From CALEUX01 sp964521525 (lineage in GTDB: Bacteria; Bacteroidota; Bacteroidia; Bacteroidales; Marinilabiliaceae), in contig CAZFTD010000009.1 in the NCBI GenBank assembly GCA_964521525.1, positions 1 to 37,522 on the forward strand: a stretch of DNA of 37,522 nt, read 5' to 3'. Made by a program: the position numbers and the translations under genes. Positions within the stretch are counted from its first letter, which is position 1; each line of letters opens with the position of its first letter. Below, one piece after another: positions 1 to 9,698 of this stretch. The notes below the pieces were generated by a model that saw only the letters and a list, made by a program, of their open reading frames with translations, had not been told where the DNA came from and did not search any database.

Positions 1-475
1 GCACCGGACCTGAATCCGATACCTCTATTCTTAAATCCAGAACTAAACCTTTGAAAATGTTAGTTTAGATTTTTTTGTAAATTTTCGATAAAATTAAAGG
101 TTGAAACAAAAAGGTATTTACAGAATTGGATACTTCAGTTTGAAAATTAGATAAATCGTCTTCTTAAAATGGGGCTAAAAACTGAAAAAGTTGCTCAATC
201 AATAACTGCATCGTGTACCGGATGCATTCATACTGAAGCCAATAAACCTCCTTTTATCATTCATGTGTTTGAAATTTGTTTTTTAATGGTCACATAGCTT
301 TCCGCGCTGCGGAACAGGTTGTCCAGATTTATCGGGAGAACTTGTCAGCTGGTCATCTAAATGTGTGAGCAATAATTCTCATGGCTCGTTTCATCTAAAG
401 GTAAGACAAAAAGCCAGCCTCGCCCAAATGTATTTTAACAACTTATGGGTTGTATAATTGAACAACAACCTACTG
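1..475. other. Non-coding left edge with degenerate leader copy
   Basis: No convincing gene is seen in these 475 bases. On the minus strand the interval holds short blocks that match, in the same order, the leader of the GH8 gene at the other end of the window: CATGGCTCGTTTCATC at 380-395, GTCACATAGCT at 289-299 and TTCATGTGTTT at 260-270 (+ strand text). The ATG in the last block (264 reading down) runs only 21 codons to a stop at 199. A further AATTGGATA at 124-132 followed by TTGAAAA at 140-146 resembles the element found upstream of the two transcription units. A weak stem GGTTGT/ACAACC (448-470) lies just past the GH31 stop codon and could be a poor terminator. A gene reading leftwards may begin beyond base 1. 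Confidence 0.5.
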
Positions 476-3082
476 TTACAGTTTAACGGTTTCTTTAAGG
501 CCTTTATAATGTATTACGATGTTGGGTTGATTGTTGCTTTTGCTTTCAGTTTTGTTTTGCTTTATCAGGAAGATTTTAAAAAGGCGCTGGCTAATCATAC
601 CATTATAGTTTCCAGTAGAATCGCCAATTACCAGTTCTTTTTGGGCATCATTCCAGATAAAACGGATGGTTGAAAAGGCTCCATTTTCATAGTTGTAGTT
701 GTTGCCTTCATCTTCGTAAAGGGTGAATTCGCCGTTATTGCCTTCATAAATGTAAATGTCAAGCTCCTCATTCTGGCTTTGTCCGGAATATTGAACAGTT
801 TGCCCCATTGGTATAATTGCTCCGGATTTAACAAACAACGGTATTTTATCCAAAGGGGTATCGGCCTTTATGGTTTGTCCGCCTTCTGCGTAATTACCGG
901 TCCAGAAATCGAACCATCCCGAATGTTTGGGCAAATAAACATCTCTTTGTGTTATGCCAGCCTCAGTAACAGGTGCCACTAAAATTGCTTTTCCAAACAT
1001 ATACTGATATGGTTGGTTAACTGCTTCGTTGTCGTAGGCAAAATCCATTACCAGGGGTCGCATTATGGTTGAACCGTTGCTGGTCACCTGCCAAGCCTCG
1101 GAATAGATGTATGGCAGTAATTGGTAGCGCAGGTGCAACATTTTACGCATATTGTCTTCAACCTGTTGACCATACTTCCAGGGTTCGGTTTCGCTCATAT
1201 AGGCATGCATGCGGAAAATAGGATTGAAAGCGCCCCACTGATACCAGCGTGTAAGTATTTCGTGATAATTGGGGTCGGTATATTGCGAACGGCCGGGACG
1301 GAAGAAGCCGCCAATGTCAGTTGTCCAATAGGGGAAGCCGGTGATGGTGAAGTTAAGGCCGGCCACTATTTGTCGTTTGTACTCGTCCCACGAGCTGCCC
1401 ACGTCGCCCGACCAGTTGATAACGCCATAGCGTTGTTGTCCCGAAAATGCTGAGCGTGTTAATATACAAACCCGTTTATCAGAAGAGATAGCACGTTGTC
1501 CTTCGTAAACCGATTTGCTTACCATTAAGGGATAAATTAAACGGTATAAATCGCCCGGACCTATATGAGTCATTTCGCCTTTTAATGCATCATTTTCAGG
1601 TTCAACAGCATCCATCCACCATGAATCAACACCGAGTTTGAACATGTTCTCGTTAAGTGTATTCCAGTATTCCTTTCGGGTTTCGGGGTTAAAATAGTCG
1701 AGCCATTTGGTGCCAGGTATAAACCGTTCCCGTGCAACATATTCTTTTCCAAGTTCTGAATTCTTATCAGGGTTGCTCCAAATGGAAATGCAGAAATGTG
1801 CATTTAAATCGTGAATTTCTTTAATAAACCCGGCTGGGTTTGGGTAGTGGGTTTCATCAAACTGTGGAACACCCCAGCCTTTGCTTCCCCAATATTGCCA
1901 ATCCTGAACAATAACATCCATTGGCAATTCACGCCTGCGAAATTCTTTAACAGTTTCAATTAAATGATTGGCCGAAGTATAACGCTCACGGCATTGCCAA
2001 AAACCATAAGCCCACTTTGGTAACATAGGTACCCGGCCGGTTAAATTGCGGTAGGACGCAATGGCTTCGTCGGCTGAGCCTGCAAATACCACATAATCGA
2101 GTATTTTGGCATTTGGCGAGCGGTAGGTTGTGGTATTTTCTTTTAACTTCCATGCTAATGTGGGTTTGTTGTCGGCCTTGCAAACCACCTGCACGTCGTG
2201 TTCTCCGGCTTCCAATTGCACCAATACGCCTGCTGTGGGTGGCAGCCACATATTGGTTTGGTCAATAACAGGCTCTCCGTTAATAACTACGTAATGGCGG
2301 TTGCCCATATCGCCCAGGTTAAGGAATATTGAGTATTCGCCTGTTTGAGGCACTATAAATTTTCCGGTATAGAGCGATTGGTTTTGTGCCACTTTTTGGG
2401 TTCCGGCTGTGGTTGTTACCTCGGCCATAAAATCGATTTCGGAGGGCTTTTCCTGTTTTTCGAGACCTACAAAATTATCGGCAGGATTAAAATCGGTTAA
2501 TCCGTATTGATGCCAAAGCAAACCGTACCCTTTACTTGAATAAACAAACGGGATGGCTATTTGGCTGTTAACCTGAGTTAAACGGCGGGTAACTCCTTTT
2601 ATATTGAAATTTCCATCCTGAAACTGGCCAAGACCGAATATTGCTTCATCGGCAGGCGAGTAGAAGGTTTGTTGCACAAAGAAGCAAGGTTCGCCCATAA
2701 TTGAATCGGGTAGTATGATACGTGAATCAGCCTTTTCGCTCAGAATAACGTTTCCTGTGCTGTCAATAAACGAAACAACACCTGATTTCTTATTAACCTC
2801 TACAGTTAGTTTGGCTAACACTACACGAATCAGGTTTCCTTTTTCGGTAACATCGAAATTGGGAACATTTATATTGTTAACAAAAACGAATTCAGGGAGA
2901 CCAACAATTTCGCCAACTTTAAACTGAACTCTGGCAGTATTATCAGAAAGTGGGTAAATGGCTAAGGTTCCATTATCGGTTTGAAATGCAACGTGATTAT
3001 CCTCTTTTATATAGCTCCTAATAATTGACTGCTGACAACCAAAAAATATTAGTACTAACATTAACACAGAAAGGGCTTTCAT
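476..3082 (-). CDS. GH31 alpha-xylosidase-type lipoprotein with PA14 insert
   Basis: Predicted retaining alpha-glycosidase that removes alpha-xylosyl side groups from xyloglucan- or xylan-derived oligosaccharides. The start is placed at the ATG at 3082 because the longer frame begins with TTG and the ATG gives a clean lipoprotein signal ending in LIFFGC (Cys16). Residues 40-200 are the GH31 N-terminal beta domain. About 218-325 looks like a PA14 insert (GEYSIFLNLGD, then a ligand-loop-like stretch). The TIM barrel follows, with nucleophile Asp491 in SWWMDAVEPEND and acid/base Asp560 in NWSGDVGSSWDE. The C-terminus carries the usual beta-sandwich (LYEDEGNNYNYENG). A GH31 with a PA14 insert is the architecture of Bacteroides xyloglucan-locus alpha-xylosidases, but alpha-glucosidase activity cannot be excluded. 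It is the last gene of the run, 139 bp... downstream of the large GH3 gene with a hairpin-bearing spacer between them. Confidence 0.9.
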   Translation of the reverse strand: MKALSVLMLVLIFFGCQQSIIRSYIKEDNHVAFQTDNGTLAIYPLSDNTARVQFKVGEIVGLPEFVFVNNINVPNFDVTEKGNLIRVVLAKLTVEVNKKSGVVSFIDSTGNVILSEKADSRIILPDSIMGEPCFFVQQTFYSPADEAIFGLGQFQDGNFNIKGVTRRLTQVNSQIAIPFVYSSKGYGLLWHQYGLTDFNPADNFVGLEKQEKPSEIDFMAEVTTTAGTQKVAQNQSLYTGKFIVPQTGEYSIFLNLGDMGNRHYVVINGEPVIDQTNMWLPPTAGVLVQLEAGEHDVQVVCKADNKPTLAWKLKENTTTYRSPNAKILDYVVFAGSADEAIASYRNLTGRVPMLPKWAYGFWQCRERYTSANHLIETVKEFRRRELPMDVIVQDWQYWGSKGWGVPQFDETHYPNPAGFIKEIHDLNAHFCISIWSNPDKNSELGKEYVARERFIPGTKWLDYFNPETRKEYWNTLNENMFKLGVDSWWMDAVEPENDALKGEMTHIGPGDLYRLIYPLMVSKSVYEGQRAISSDKRVCILTRSAFSGQQRYGVINWSGDVGSSWDEYKRQIVAGLNFTITGFPYWTTDIGGFFRPGRSQYTDPNYHEILTRWYQWGAFNPIFRMHAYMSETEPWKYGQQVEDNMRKMLHLRYQLLPYIYSEAWQVTSNGSTIMRPLVMDFAYDNEAVNQPYQYMFGKAILVAPVTEAGITQRDVYLPKHSGWFDFWTGNYAEGGQTIKADTPLDKIPLFVKSGAIIPMGQTVQYSGQSQNEELDIYIYEGNNGEFTLYEDEGNNYNYENGAFSTIRFIWNDAQKELVIGDSTGNYNGMISQRLFKIFLIKQNKTESKSNNQPNIVIHYKGLKETVKL

Positions 3083-3143
3083 AATTGCGGGTATTAAAAA
3101 GTTATCATTCAATTGTATTTTAATCTGTAAGCATCAACAAAAA

Positions 3144-3207
3144 GATGGATTGCTAAGATTAGATGTAAAATAGAATCGTAATAATCTCAAAATCTAATCT
3201 ATCCATC
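3144..3207. repeat. Inverted repeat between GH3 and GH31
   Basis: GATGGAT plus AGATTAGAT (3144-3164, split by five bases) is mirrored by ATCTAATCT plus ATCCATC (3192-3207). The arms would fold into a 16-base-pair stem with a 5-base bulge in the 139-bp (ATG-to-stop about 170-bp) spacer. There is no T-run, so mRNA processing or degenerate repeat debris is likelier than a terminator. Confidence 0.6.
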
Positions 3208-3251
3208 AATAAATCCATAGTTCCTCAAATAAATCCCCGACGTTTCAGAAT

Positions 3252-6200
3252 CTATTTAAGTCCTGTGTTTTGAATCCGGAAATAATCGAACGAAACATCA
3301 AACGGACTATCCGGTTTGGTTGTGTCAGAATCGAACCAGAAAGTACTGGTCATGCTTTGGGTTATAATACCATCGCAGGCCAAAAGTCCGGCTTTAATAT
3401 CTCGTAATAGTATATCTGACTCACCCAGTTTTTCAAAGTTTTGTCCATCAACCGAATATTGAGCGGTATAGGTACTTCCATTTTTTGAAAGTCTTAAATA
3501 AAGGTTGTTATTACCTACAACTTCTGCCTTAAGATTAACCGATGCAATAGATTTTGCGATTCCGTTTTCTTCAAAAAGCAGGTCGATGGTACCGGGTTGC
3601 GGGCCTCTTTGTCGGGATGTTTTAATAACAGCCCTGAACATCAGCTTAACAAAGTTGTCGTCGTCCTGATAAGCAATGACACCTGCATTTTCGGGTTGAG
3701 AAGGGGCTCTGGAAGCAACCAGTTTTGTTTCAATGGTCCAATCGTTGTTAGCACTTTGCAACAGTAGGTTGCGGGCATTATTGCTGCCCTCGGAGATGTC
3801 GCCTTTTTCGGTAGTAATGGTGAGAGACCCCGGCTTCGATGTCAAACTATGATTATCCTTATTCTCCCTAATCCATTGCCATTGCTTACCGGGTTGAGCA
3901 TCATTAAACTCATCACTTACCGAGGCTACATCGAAATTAATATAGAAGGTATTTTTCTCATAAGTGTTATAGTCAACAAAGCTTACTACGGCAGTGCCGG
4001 GAATGGCTTTAGCCTGTTGAATTTCAACAGTTACATCCTTGCTAATGGCAGCTGCACTTACAAGAGGAACCTTGGCGTTATTTTTCAGGAGGTAACTATA
4101 GGCTTTGGTGTTTGCATTAAAGCCGGGAATAGATTTTCCGTTAATCCTTACCGAAGCAGGTGCCAGATTTGGCATAACTTTAATAGGGAAACTATCGGTA
4201 ACAGTTATTCCATTGTAGGTTACACTAACAAAAACTGTGGCTACTCCGGGTTTAAAAGCCTTAATTTTACCGGAGCTATCAACGCTGATTACGGCAGGAT
4301 TGTTACTTTTATAAACAACTGAAGTTTTTTTAATGTCGATAAAACTATCGTCAGAAAGACATGCAGTTAAGCTGGTGCCCGAAGTTTCACCCGGTTGAAG
4401 CACTATTTTGTCAGATGTGGCCACCACGGTTTTTAACTCTGTTTTGAATTGGCCGCTCATAACAGCCTCAACCGTTCCTTTAATGTCGCGCGATGATGCT
4501 CCAATTTCGAAGATATATTTACCCTGATCGAAGGTAATATTGTTGTTTCCTTCGTCCCAGAACCAAAGGTCGGCGCAATTAATATCAATTGATACGGTTT
4601 TAATCTGGCCGGCAGGAATGGTAACCCTTTTAAAGCCTTTCAGGCGTTTAATGGGGCGTTGTAACGATGCAGGGCTATCGGGTGTTTTAATGTAAATCTG
4701 TACAATTTCATCGCCATCTACACCTCCGGTGTTTTTTACATCCACACTTACCGTGACCTTATCATTAGGAGTGATTTTGTTTTTGTTGATTTTAAAATTG
4801 CTGTACTCGAATGTGGTGTACGACAATCCAAAACCAAATTCATACGATACATCTTTATTGAAATACCAGTAAGTACGGCCATTTTTTCCATTGCCGCCGC
4901 GTAGGGTATAATCATTAAAATCGGGAAGGTCGTCAACCGATTTATACCAGGTAATACTCGTTTTTCCACCAGGGTTAACTTCGCCGAATAATATTTTGGA
5001 CATGGCGGCTCCTTGTGCCTGACCATTATAGCCCGCGTAGATAATGGCAGGAATGTTGGGATTGTTTTTAAAGGCTTCAACTTCAACCATTCCCATGGTT
5101 TGCATCACAACAATGGTGTTTGGATTAACGGCAGCAACCGATTGGATAAGGTTCAATTGGTTTCCGGGCAGAGCAAGCGAGAACCTGTCCGACTCTTCGC
5201 GACCAGTGGTTTGGTCGGTACCCACAAATATAATAGCCACATCGGCCGAAGCTGCCAAATCTAATGTAGCCTGATCGGTTGATTCGGGTTGTGGCTCGCG
5301 AAATACAAAATATAGGTTTTGTGGGCCGGCAATACCAAGGGTGTTAATTTTGGCCGGAATGGTAACCCGGCTGCCAAAGAATCCTCCTGTTCCGGAGCTC
5401 ATTACCTTTTGTGATGCAATAATGTTTCCTGTAGCGGAACCAACACGAACTTCAATTGAGCCTCCGCTTTGAGCTACGTTGATATTGAATTTGATTGAAT
5501 CTAAATTTGTTACATCAATATTGTAATAAGCTGTCCAGTCGCCATCTTTAATACCTCGCAAAGCATTGGTTCCAAACCTTTCTGATGCAATAATTCCACT
5601 TGCCGATTCATCAAATTTAGTGGCATCATATTGTTTTGATTCACCTTTATTGCTTACAGTTGAAAATGCTGAAAGAGAATAGAAATCATTTTTTCGGGCA
5701 GTATTTCCACCGCCGCCATGCACCACTTCAATCCCCATATTATTTTGATTCACATAGTTTTGAATGGCCTGGTAGGGCGTACTCACATAATACTCTTCAA
5801 CAGGGCCTGAGTAATCGCCCAGTTCAATTTTGTTGGCATGAGGCCCTAAAACAACAATTTTACGAATATTACAGGGTTGAAGTGGAAGGGCTTTTGCACC
5901 CATTGAAGCAATCTGATTATTTTTTAAAAGTACCGGTGTTTTTGTGGCTATTTCCAGAGCCAGGGCATTGTGAGAAGGATCGTTGATGATATTGGGTTTA
6001 ATTCCCGAGAAGGGCACCATACGAGGAGGATCAAATTCTCCCAAACGCATCCGAATGGTAAACATGTTAATAAGCGCTCTGTCGATATCCGCTTCAGTTA
6101 TTAATCCGCGCTGTAAAGCTGTAATAGCATGATTTTGATATTCACCACCACAATCTGAATCTACACCTGTAATTAAACCCATAGCTGTAGCTTCGGGACC

Positions 6201-7058
6201 GTCTTTGGCATATTTATGTCCCGAAATAATATCGGTAATAGCACCACAATCGCCCGTTACATAGCCTTTCATGCCGTATGTTCGCCGGGCAATGGTATCG
6301 ACCAAAATTTTACTGGCCGATACAGGTACCCCGTTAACGGCATTGTAAGCGGTCATGATAGATGGCAGGTTATCGCCCTCAATAAGAGATTTATAAGGGC
6401 GTAGGTAAAATTCGCGCATGTCGCGGTTGTCCATATCGGAACTACCTGTATGCCTGTTAAATTCGGTATTATTGGCAATGAAGTGCTTACCGCAAGGAAC
6501 CGTTTTAAGGTATTTTGGGTCATCACCCATCATTCCTCTGATAAAGCCACTTCCAATTTGCGACACCAGAAAGGGGTCTTCGGCAAAGGTTTCAGCAGTG
6601 CGTCCCCAGCGCGGGTCGCGAGCCGGTTCAATAACGGGCGACCAATAGGTTAGAGTAAAAATCAGGTCATGGTTAAAACCCCGGGCCTCATCGGCAATAA
6701 CCGTGGCTTCTCTTTTAATGAGTTCCGGATCCCAGGTGCAGCCTATGGCGTTACTGTTTGGGAACGATGTGGCTGTTTTACCGCTGATGTTGTTTCTGCC
6801 CATAACACCATGTAACGCTTCACCCCAAACATCGTATTTATTGATACCCAGGCGTGGAATAGGCGCCATGGTATTCCCGAGCAAACTCTGTTTTTCGGTA
6901 AGCGTCATACGCGAGACCAAATCGGCGGCTCTTTCTTCGAACGAATAAGAGGTGTTCAAATAGATGGGCTTCGGGGAATTTTTGGGAGCCAGCACAAATG
7001 CCAACGTGCCACAGGCTACGAGAATAAATAATACAATTTGGGGGATTGAAGGTTTCAT
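3252..7058 (-). CDS. Very large GH3 with nested CBM6-like, Ig-like and ConA-like domains
   Basis: Predicted exported exo-glycosidase, most likely a beta-xylosidase (beta-glucosidase possible). The 1268 residues are well above the 750-900 usual for GH3. A hydrophobic N-terminus (about 5-24) serves as signal or anchor. The GH3 N-domain spans about 35-350 with nucleophile Asp270 in YVTGDCGAITD and the KHF motif at 191-193. The second GH3 domain starts near 375 and is interrupted at about 480-588 by a beta-sandwich with CBM6 character (DGDWTAYYNIDV, SGGSIEVRVG, NLYFVFREP). It resumes with DVAIIFVGTD and TGREESDRFSLALPG, where Glu621 or Glu622 is the likely acid/base. An FnIII-like domain follows (740-860), then a Big2-like domain (885-960), a small unassigned domain, and a concanavalin-like domain (1048-1268) resembling beta-xylosidase C-terminal or DUF1349 folds. 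The appended modules suggest binding to insoluble substrate. Confidence 0.9.
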   Translation of the reverse strand: MKPSIPQIVLFILVACGTLAFVLAPKNSPKPIYLNTSYSFEERAADLVSRMTLTEKQSLLGNTMAPIPRLGINKYDVWGEALHGVMGRNNISGKTATSFPNSNAIGCTWDPELIKREATVIADEARGFNHDLIFTLTYWSPVIEPARDPRWGRTAETFAEDPFLVSQIGSGFIRGMMGDDPKYLKTVPCGKHFIANNTEFNRHTGSSDMDNRDMREFYLRPYKSLIEGDNLPSIMTAYNAVNGVPVSASKILVDTIARRTYGMKGYVTGDCGAITDIISGHKYAKDGPEATAMGLITGVDSDCGGEYQNHAITALQRGLITEADIDRALINMFTIRMRLGEFDPPRMVPFSGIKPNIINDPSHNALALEIATKTPVLLKNNQIASMGAKALPLQPCNIRKIVVLGPHANKIELGDYSGPVEEYYVSTPYQAIQNYVNQNNMGIEVVHGGGGNTARKNDFYSLSAFSTVSNKGESKQYDATKFDESASGIIASERFGTNALRGIKDGDWTAYYNIDVTNLDSIKFNINVAQSGGSIEVRVGSATGNIIASQKVMSSGTGGFFGSRVTIPAKINTLGIAGPQNLYFVFREPQPESTDQATLDLAASADVAIIFVGTDQTTGREESDRFSLALPGNQLNLIQSVAAVNPNTIVVMQTMGMVEVEAFKNNPNIPAIIYAGYNGQAQGAAMSKILFGEVNPGGKTSITWYKSVDDLPDFNDYTLRGGNGKNGRTYWYFNKDVSYEFGFGLSYTTFEYSNFKINKNKITPNDKVTVSVDVKNTGGVDGDEIVQIYIKTPDSPASLQRPIKRLKGFKRVTIPAGQIKTVSIDINCADLWFWDEGNNNITFDQGKYIFEIGASSRDIKGTVEAVMSGQFKTELKTVVATSDKIVLQPGETSGTSLTACLSDDSFIDIKKTSVVYKSNNPAVISVDSSGKIKAFKPGVATVFVSVTYNGITVTDSFPIKVMPNLAPASVRINGKSIPGFNANTKAYSYLLKNNAKVPLVSAAAISKDVTVEIQQAKAIPGTAVVSFVDYNTYEKNTFYINFDVASVSDEFNDAQPGKQWQWIRENKDNHSLTSKPGSLTITTEKGDISEGSNNARNLLLQSANNDWTIETKLVASRAPSQPENAGVIAYQDDDNFVKLMFRAVIKTSRQRGPQPGTIDLLFEENGIAKSIASVNLKAEVVGNNNLYLRLSKNGSTYTAQYSVDGQNFEKLGESDILLRDIKAGLLACDGIITQSMTSTFWFDSDTTKPDSPFDVSFDYFRIQNTGLK

Positions 7059-7131
7059 TACACAACAGTTATTTGATTAAGGGTTAGATGCTGTTAAATT
7101 AAGGTGCCAGATGATTATATTTAAGAAAGGC

Positions 7132-7157
7132 AGACCTGCCTGCAGTCAGACAGGTCT
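7132..7157. repeat. Hairpin in GH5-GH3 spacer
   Basis: AGACCTG (7132-7138) pairs with CAGGTCT (7151-7157) across a 12-base loop, in the 135-bp spacer between the GH5 and GH3 genes. The CTGCCTGCAG-like text resembles short dispersed intergenic repeats common in Bacteroidota. There is no T-run after it on the minus strand. Confidence 0.5.
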
Positions 7158-7193
7158 ATCCCTCTAAATATCTATAAGTCTAATAATCTCATT

Positions 7194-9581
7194 TTATCGT
7201 TTATTCATTAATTTATTGGTAATTATGCTTCCATCCGACATGAGTTTCTTCTCAATATAAACTCCCTGCCAGGTTTCAATTTTTGAAATGCGATGGCCTG
7301 TAATTGAATAATATTCGATTGATATAACCTGAAGATTATCCATTTCAGGATTCCTAACACTTACAGGCTCTTCAACCTTACCATTGAGTGTTATATTTTT
7401 GGTTGTGGCGCCAACCGATGAAATGCTGAGGGTGCCTGAGTAGTTATCTACTGTTAATCCTGCTTTTAGCCGAACAAAAATCTCTGTTTTGGCAACATCT
7501 CCTCCAGTATGGTTAACCAATAATGAATGCGTGTATGCTTCCGCTGCTGTTAGTGAAATCTCAAATTCATCGGGCGCTTCAATCAACACGTTATCGCCAA
7601 GCATATCGGCCCAAACAATAAATGATTTAGCCGGCGAGGGACCTAAATCTTCACGATAAGTAAACCCTTCAAGTTTGTTAATGGCAACACCGGTATTGTT
7701 TTGTGCAAAAAGTAAAGGCGTAAAGTATTCCGGAGAGTTTGAAAGGAATACCGTGTCGATAATAAATGGGTTGCTTCCATTCGACCAAAAACCAGCAATG
7801 TATATATTTTTAGGATTAAAAGGCGTATTATTGGTTTTTGTGGCATGGTTTAAAATTACCACTATTTCGCTTTTGCTGCCAAACGAGTAGGATGCCGGAG
7901 CACCCCAATAGCTGGGGCCATCAAAAAGTCTGAAATCTACATTAGCGGTGTTTGGGCCTCCCAATCTAGCAACAATGAATTTATAGCCCGATAAATCAAT
8001 ACCATTGTATTGCCATCCGCCAAAACCCCAGGGGCCCGTTTTCAGAGTGCGGGTGGTCTCGTTAAACGTGCCGCTTTCCCAAATTCCCGGATTAAACAAC
8101 TCCTGGGTTAAAGGAAAGGTTGATGAAGCAATGTTAAGCGAAAGACTCATCTGGTTTCCTTTACGATCGGTATAGGAAACATTCACATTGGCCTGGCCAT
8201 CTTTAAGCGCAAAAATTCTACCTCTGGTAACATTAACCACTTCAGGATTACTTACTGTAATTTCGGCTAACGAACTGACGTTTTCTACATGCCCATCGGC
8301 AAATTCAGCGTTTATTCTTAAACTTCTGGAGCTATTGGTGAGCACTGAGATATTACTGTTGCCTTCGAGGAACAATCTTGTCATGGTTAAATAATCATCA
8401 GAAACGCCGTTAAAATCGTACTCGTTGGCATATTCCTGATACCAGTGAAAAATTGGCCACGGGCATGCCTCAGGGTCGGTAAGAAAATCAACCACATCGG
8501 CAGGTGCAGCCGGATTTCCAAATTCAGCCAGTAAATGAGGGTCGGTAAACAGCAACCAGCTCACATTGCCGCACTCGTCGGTAATTTTTTTGAAGTTGGC
8601 ACCAAATCCATTGCCTCCTGCTGTTCCGGTAATATCCTTACCCCACGATTTATTGTGCCGTTCTGGAGCCCAGTCCATTTCAGTTACCATAATGGGGGCA
8701 AAATCGGCCACAGGCTGAACCTGTTGGTTCCATCCGCGTTGAAATGGCTCATATCCTTGTCCGCTGTTGAACCAGCCCGGGTAAACGTGCACAGCATAAC
8801 CAATGTTTTCGCCTTCGATTGGATTAACAGCAAAACCAGCATATTGTGACTGGTAACCCAACCCTGGAATCCAAAGAATATTATCGGCATTAGTTCTGAT
8901 AATGTCTACAATGGTTTGAAAGTAGGTTTTCAGGTTATCGAAATGTCCCTGAGTGCCGGCACCATAAGTTCCATCGGGACCCAGAATATGAATGGGCTCA
9001 TTGGCCAGTTCGAACATAATATGTGGGTTATTCTTCAATTTTGGATGCTGGGACACAATGTTCCAAACATTTTTTAAGTATTGATGATAGTTGTCGTTAA
9101 GTTCAATACGGTCGGGGCTAACACCCGGAGGACGCATGACCACGTATAAGCCTTTAGAAATGGCATACTCAGCCATAGGAACAAAAACTTCGTCGAGATA
9201 TTTTCTGAAACGGGTTTCATCAAAACAGTTATGTGCTTCGTGGTAGTGAGGTGTACACCCTGGTGCATTGCTCCAATAGGGATCCATGTGTTGGCGAACA
9301 AAATTCATTTTCCAGCCGGCACTAAGGATTCGGTCAATAATCCCCTTGTTATAGGTTAAGCAAGCCTGAACATTATGATTGTTCCATTTGGTGCCCTGTT
9401 CGTTAAACCAAGGTGAGAAAGTTTGGGCAAACCCATGAAGGTTAACAATATGTCCGTGGCTGTCTTTTAAATACCTGCCCTCAACATGGAGTTTTGGCAT
9501 TGGCATGCCTTCCCAGGCGTAAGCGCTTAAGTATAAATTAAATGCTATTATAAATAAGCTTAATGATTTAATGAACCTCAT
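7194..9581 (-). CDS. GH5 endo-glycanase, multidomain, secreted
   Basis: Predicted endo-acting beta-glycanase with a signal peptide (1-22, ending SAYA). The GH5 barrel spans roughly 28-390: acid/base Glu195 in FELANEP, nucleophile Glu301 in MVTEMDW, and HVYPGW between them. The subfamily cannot be read off by eye; by context xylan or arabinoxylan is the substrate, with cellulose, xyloglucan or mannan as alternatives. Behind it come a Big2-like domain (about 410-485), a beta-sandwich that looks carbohydrate-binding and Trp/Tyr-rich (about 495-612), and another sandwich (about 640-738) of a type common in Bacteroidota secreted proteins. The tail, with YYSITGHRISKIE then QGVYIEKK, resembles a type IX secretion C-terminal sorting segment, the only such tail seen in this window. 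The start gives a good signal peptide and leaves 117 bp to the upstream GH43. Confidence 0.88.
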   Translation of the reverse strand: MRFIKSLSLFIIAFNLYLSAYAWEGMPMPKLHVEGRYLKDSHGHIVNLHGFAQTFSPWFNEQGTKWNNHNVQACLTYNKGIIDRILSAGWKMNFVRQHMDPYWSNAPGCTPHYHEAHNCFDETRFRKYLDEVFVPMAEYAISKGLYVVMRPPGVSPDRIELNDNYHQYLKNVWNIVSQHPKLKNNPHIMFELANEPIHILGPDGTYGAGTQGHFDNLKTYFQTIVDIIRTNADNILWIPGLGYQSQYAGFAVNPIEGENIGYAVHVYPGWFNSGQGYEPFQRGWNQQVQPVADFAPIMVTEMDWAPERHNKSWGKDITGTAGGNGFGANFKKITDECGNVSWLLFTDPHLLAEFGNPAAPADVVDFLTDPEACPWPIFHWYQEYANEYDFNGVSDDYLTMTRLFLEGNSNISVLTNSSRSLRINAEFADGHVENVSSLAEITVSNPEVVNVTRGRIFALKDGQANVNVSYTDRKGNQMSLSLNIASSTFPLTQELFNPGIWESGTFNETTRTLKTGPWGFGGWQYNGIDLSGYKFIVARLGGPNTANVDFRLFDGPSYWGAPASYSFGSKSEIVVILNHATKTNNTPFNPKNIYIAGFWSNGSNPFIIDTVFLSNSPEYFTPLLFAQNNTGVAINKLEGFTYREDLGPSPAKSFIVWADMLGDNVLIEAPDEFEISLTAAEAYTHSLLVNHTGGDVAKTEIFVRLKAGLTVDNYSGTLSISSVGATTKNITLNGKVEEPVSVRNPEMDNLQVISIEYYSITGHRISKIETWQGVYIEKKLMSDGSIITNKLMNKR

Positions 9582-9698
9582 CTTTTAAAAATTTTTGAAA
9601 TTAGAAAGCATCTATCTGTTAGTCTATCTGTTCTTTACGCTTCAGTTTTTTGTTGATTTGGCCAAAGAATTTGAAACCGATATTGAACTGGTTTTGCC

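Noticed and set aside
44..77. Possible plus-strand terminator (CTAAAC...GTTTAG then ATTTTTTTG)
   Set aside because: Only a six-base stem, and no plus-strand gene is seen before it; AT-rich DNA gives such hits often.
458..673. Plus-strand ORF of 71 codons at the left end
   Set aside because: It lies mostly within the 3' end of the GH31 gene on the other strand, has no motif, and the GH31 frame is intact to its stop at 476.
3849..4322. Plus-strand ORF of 157 codons
   Set aside because: Antisense shadow of the C-terminal domains of the large GH3; low-complexity composition and no domain.
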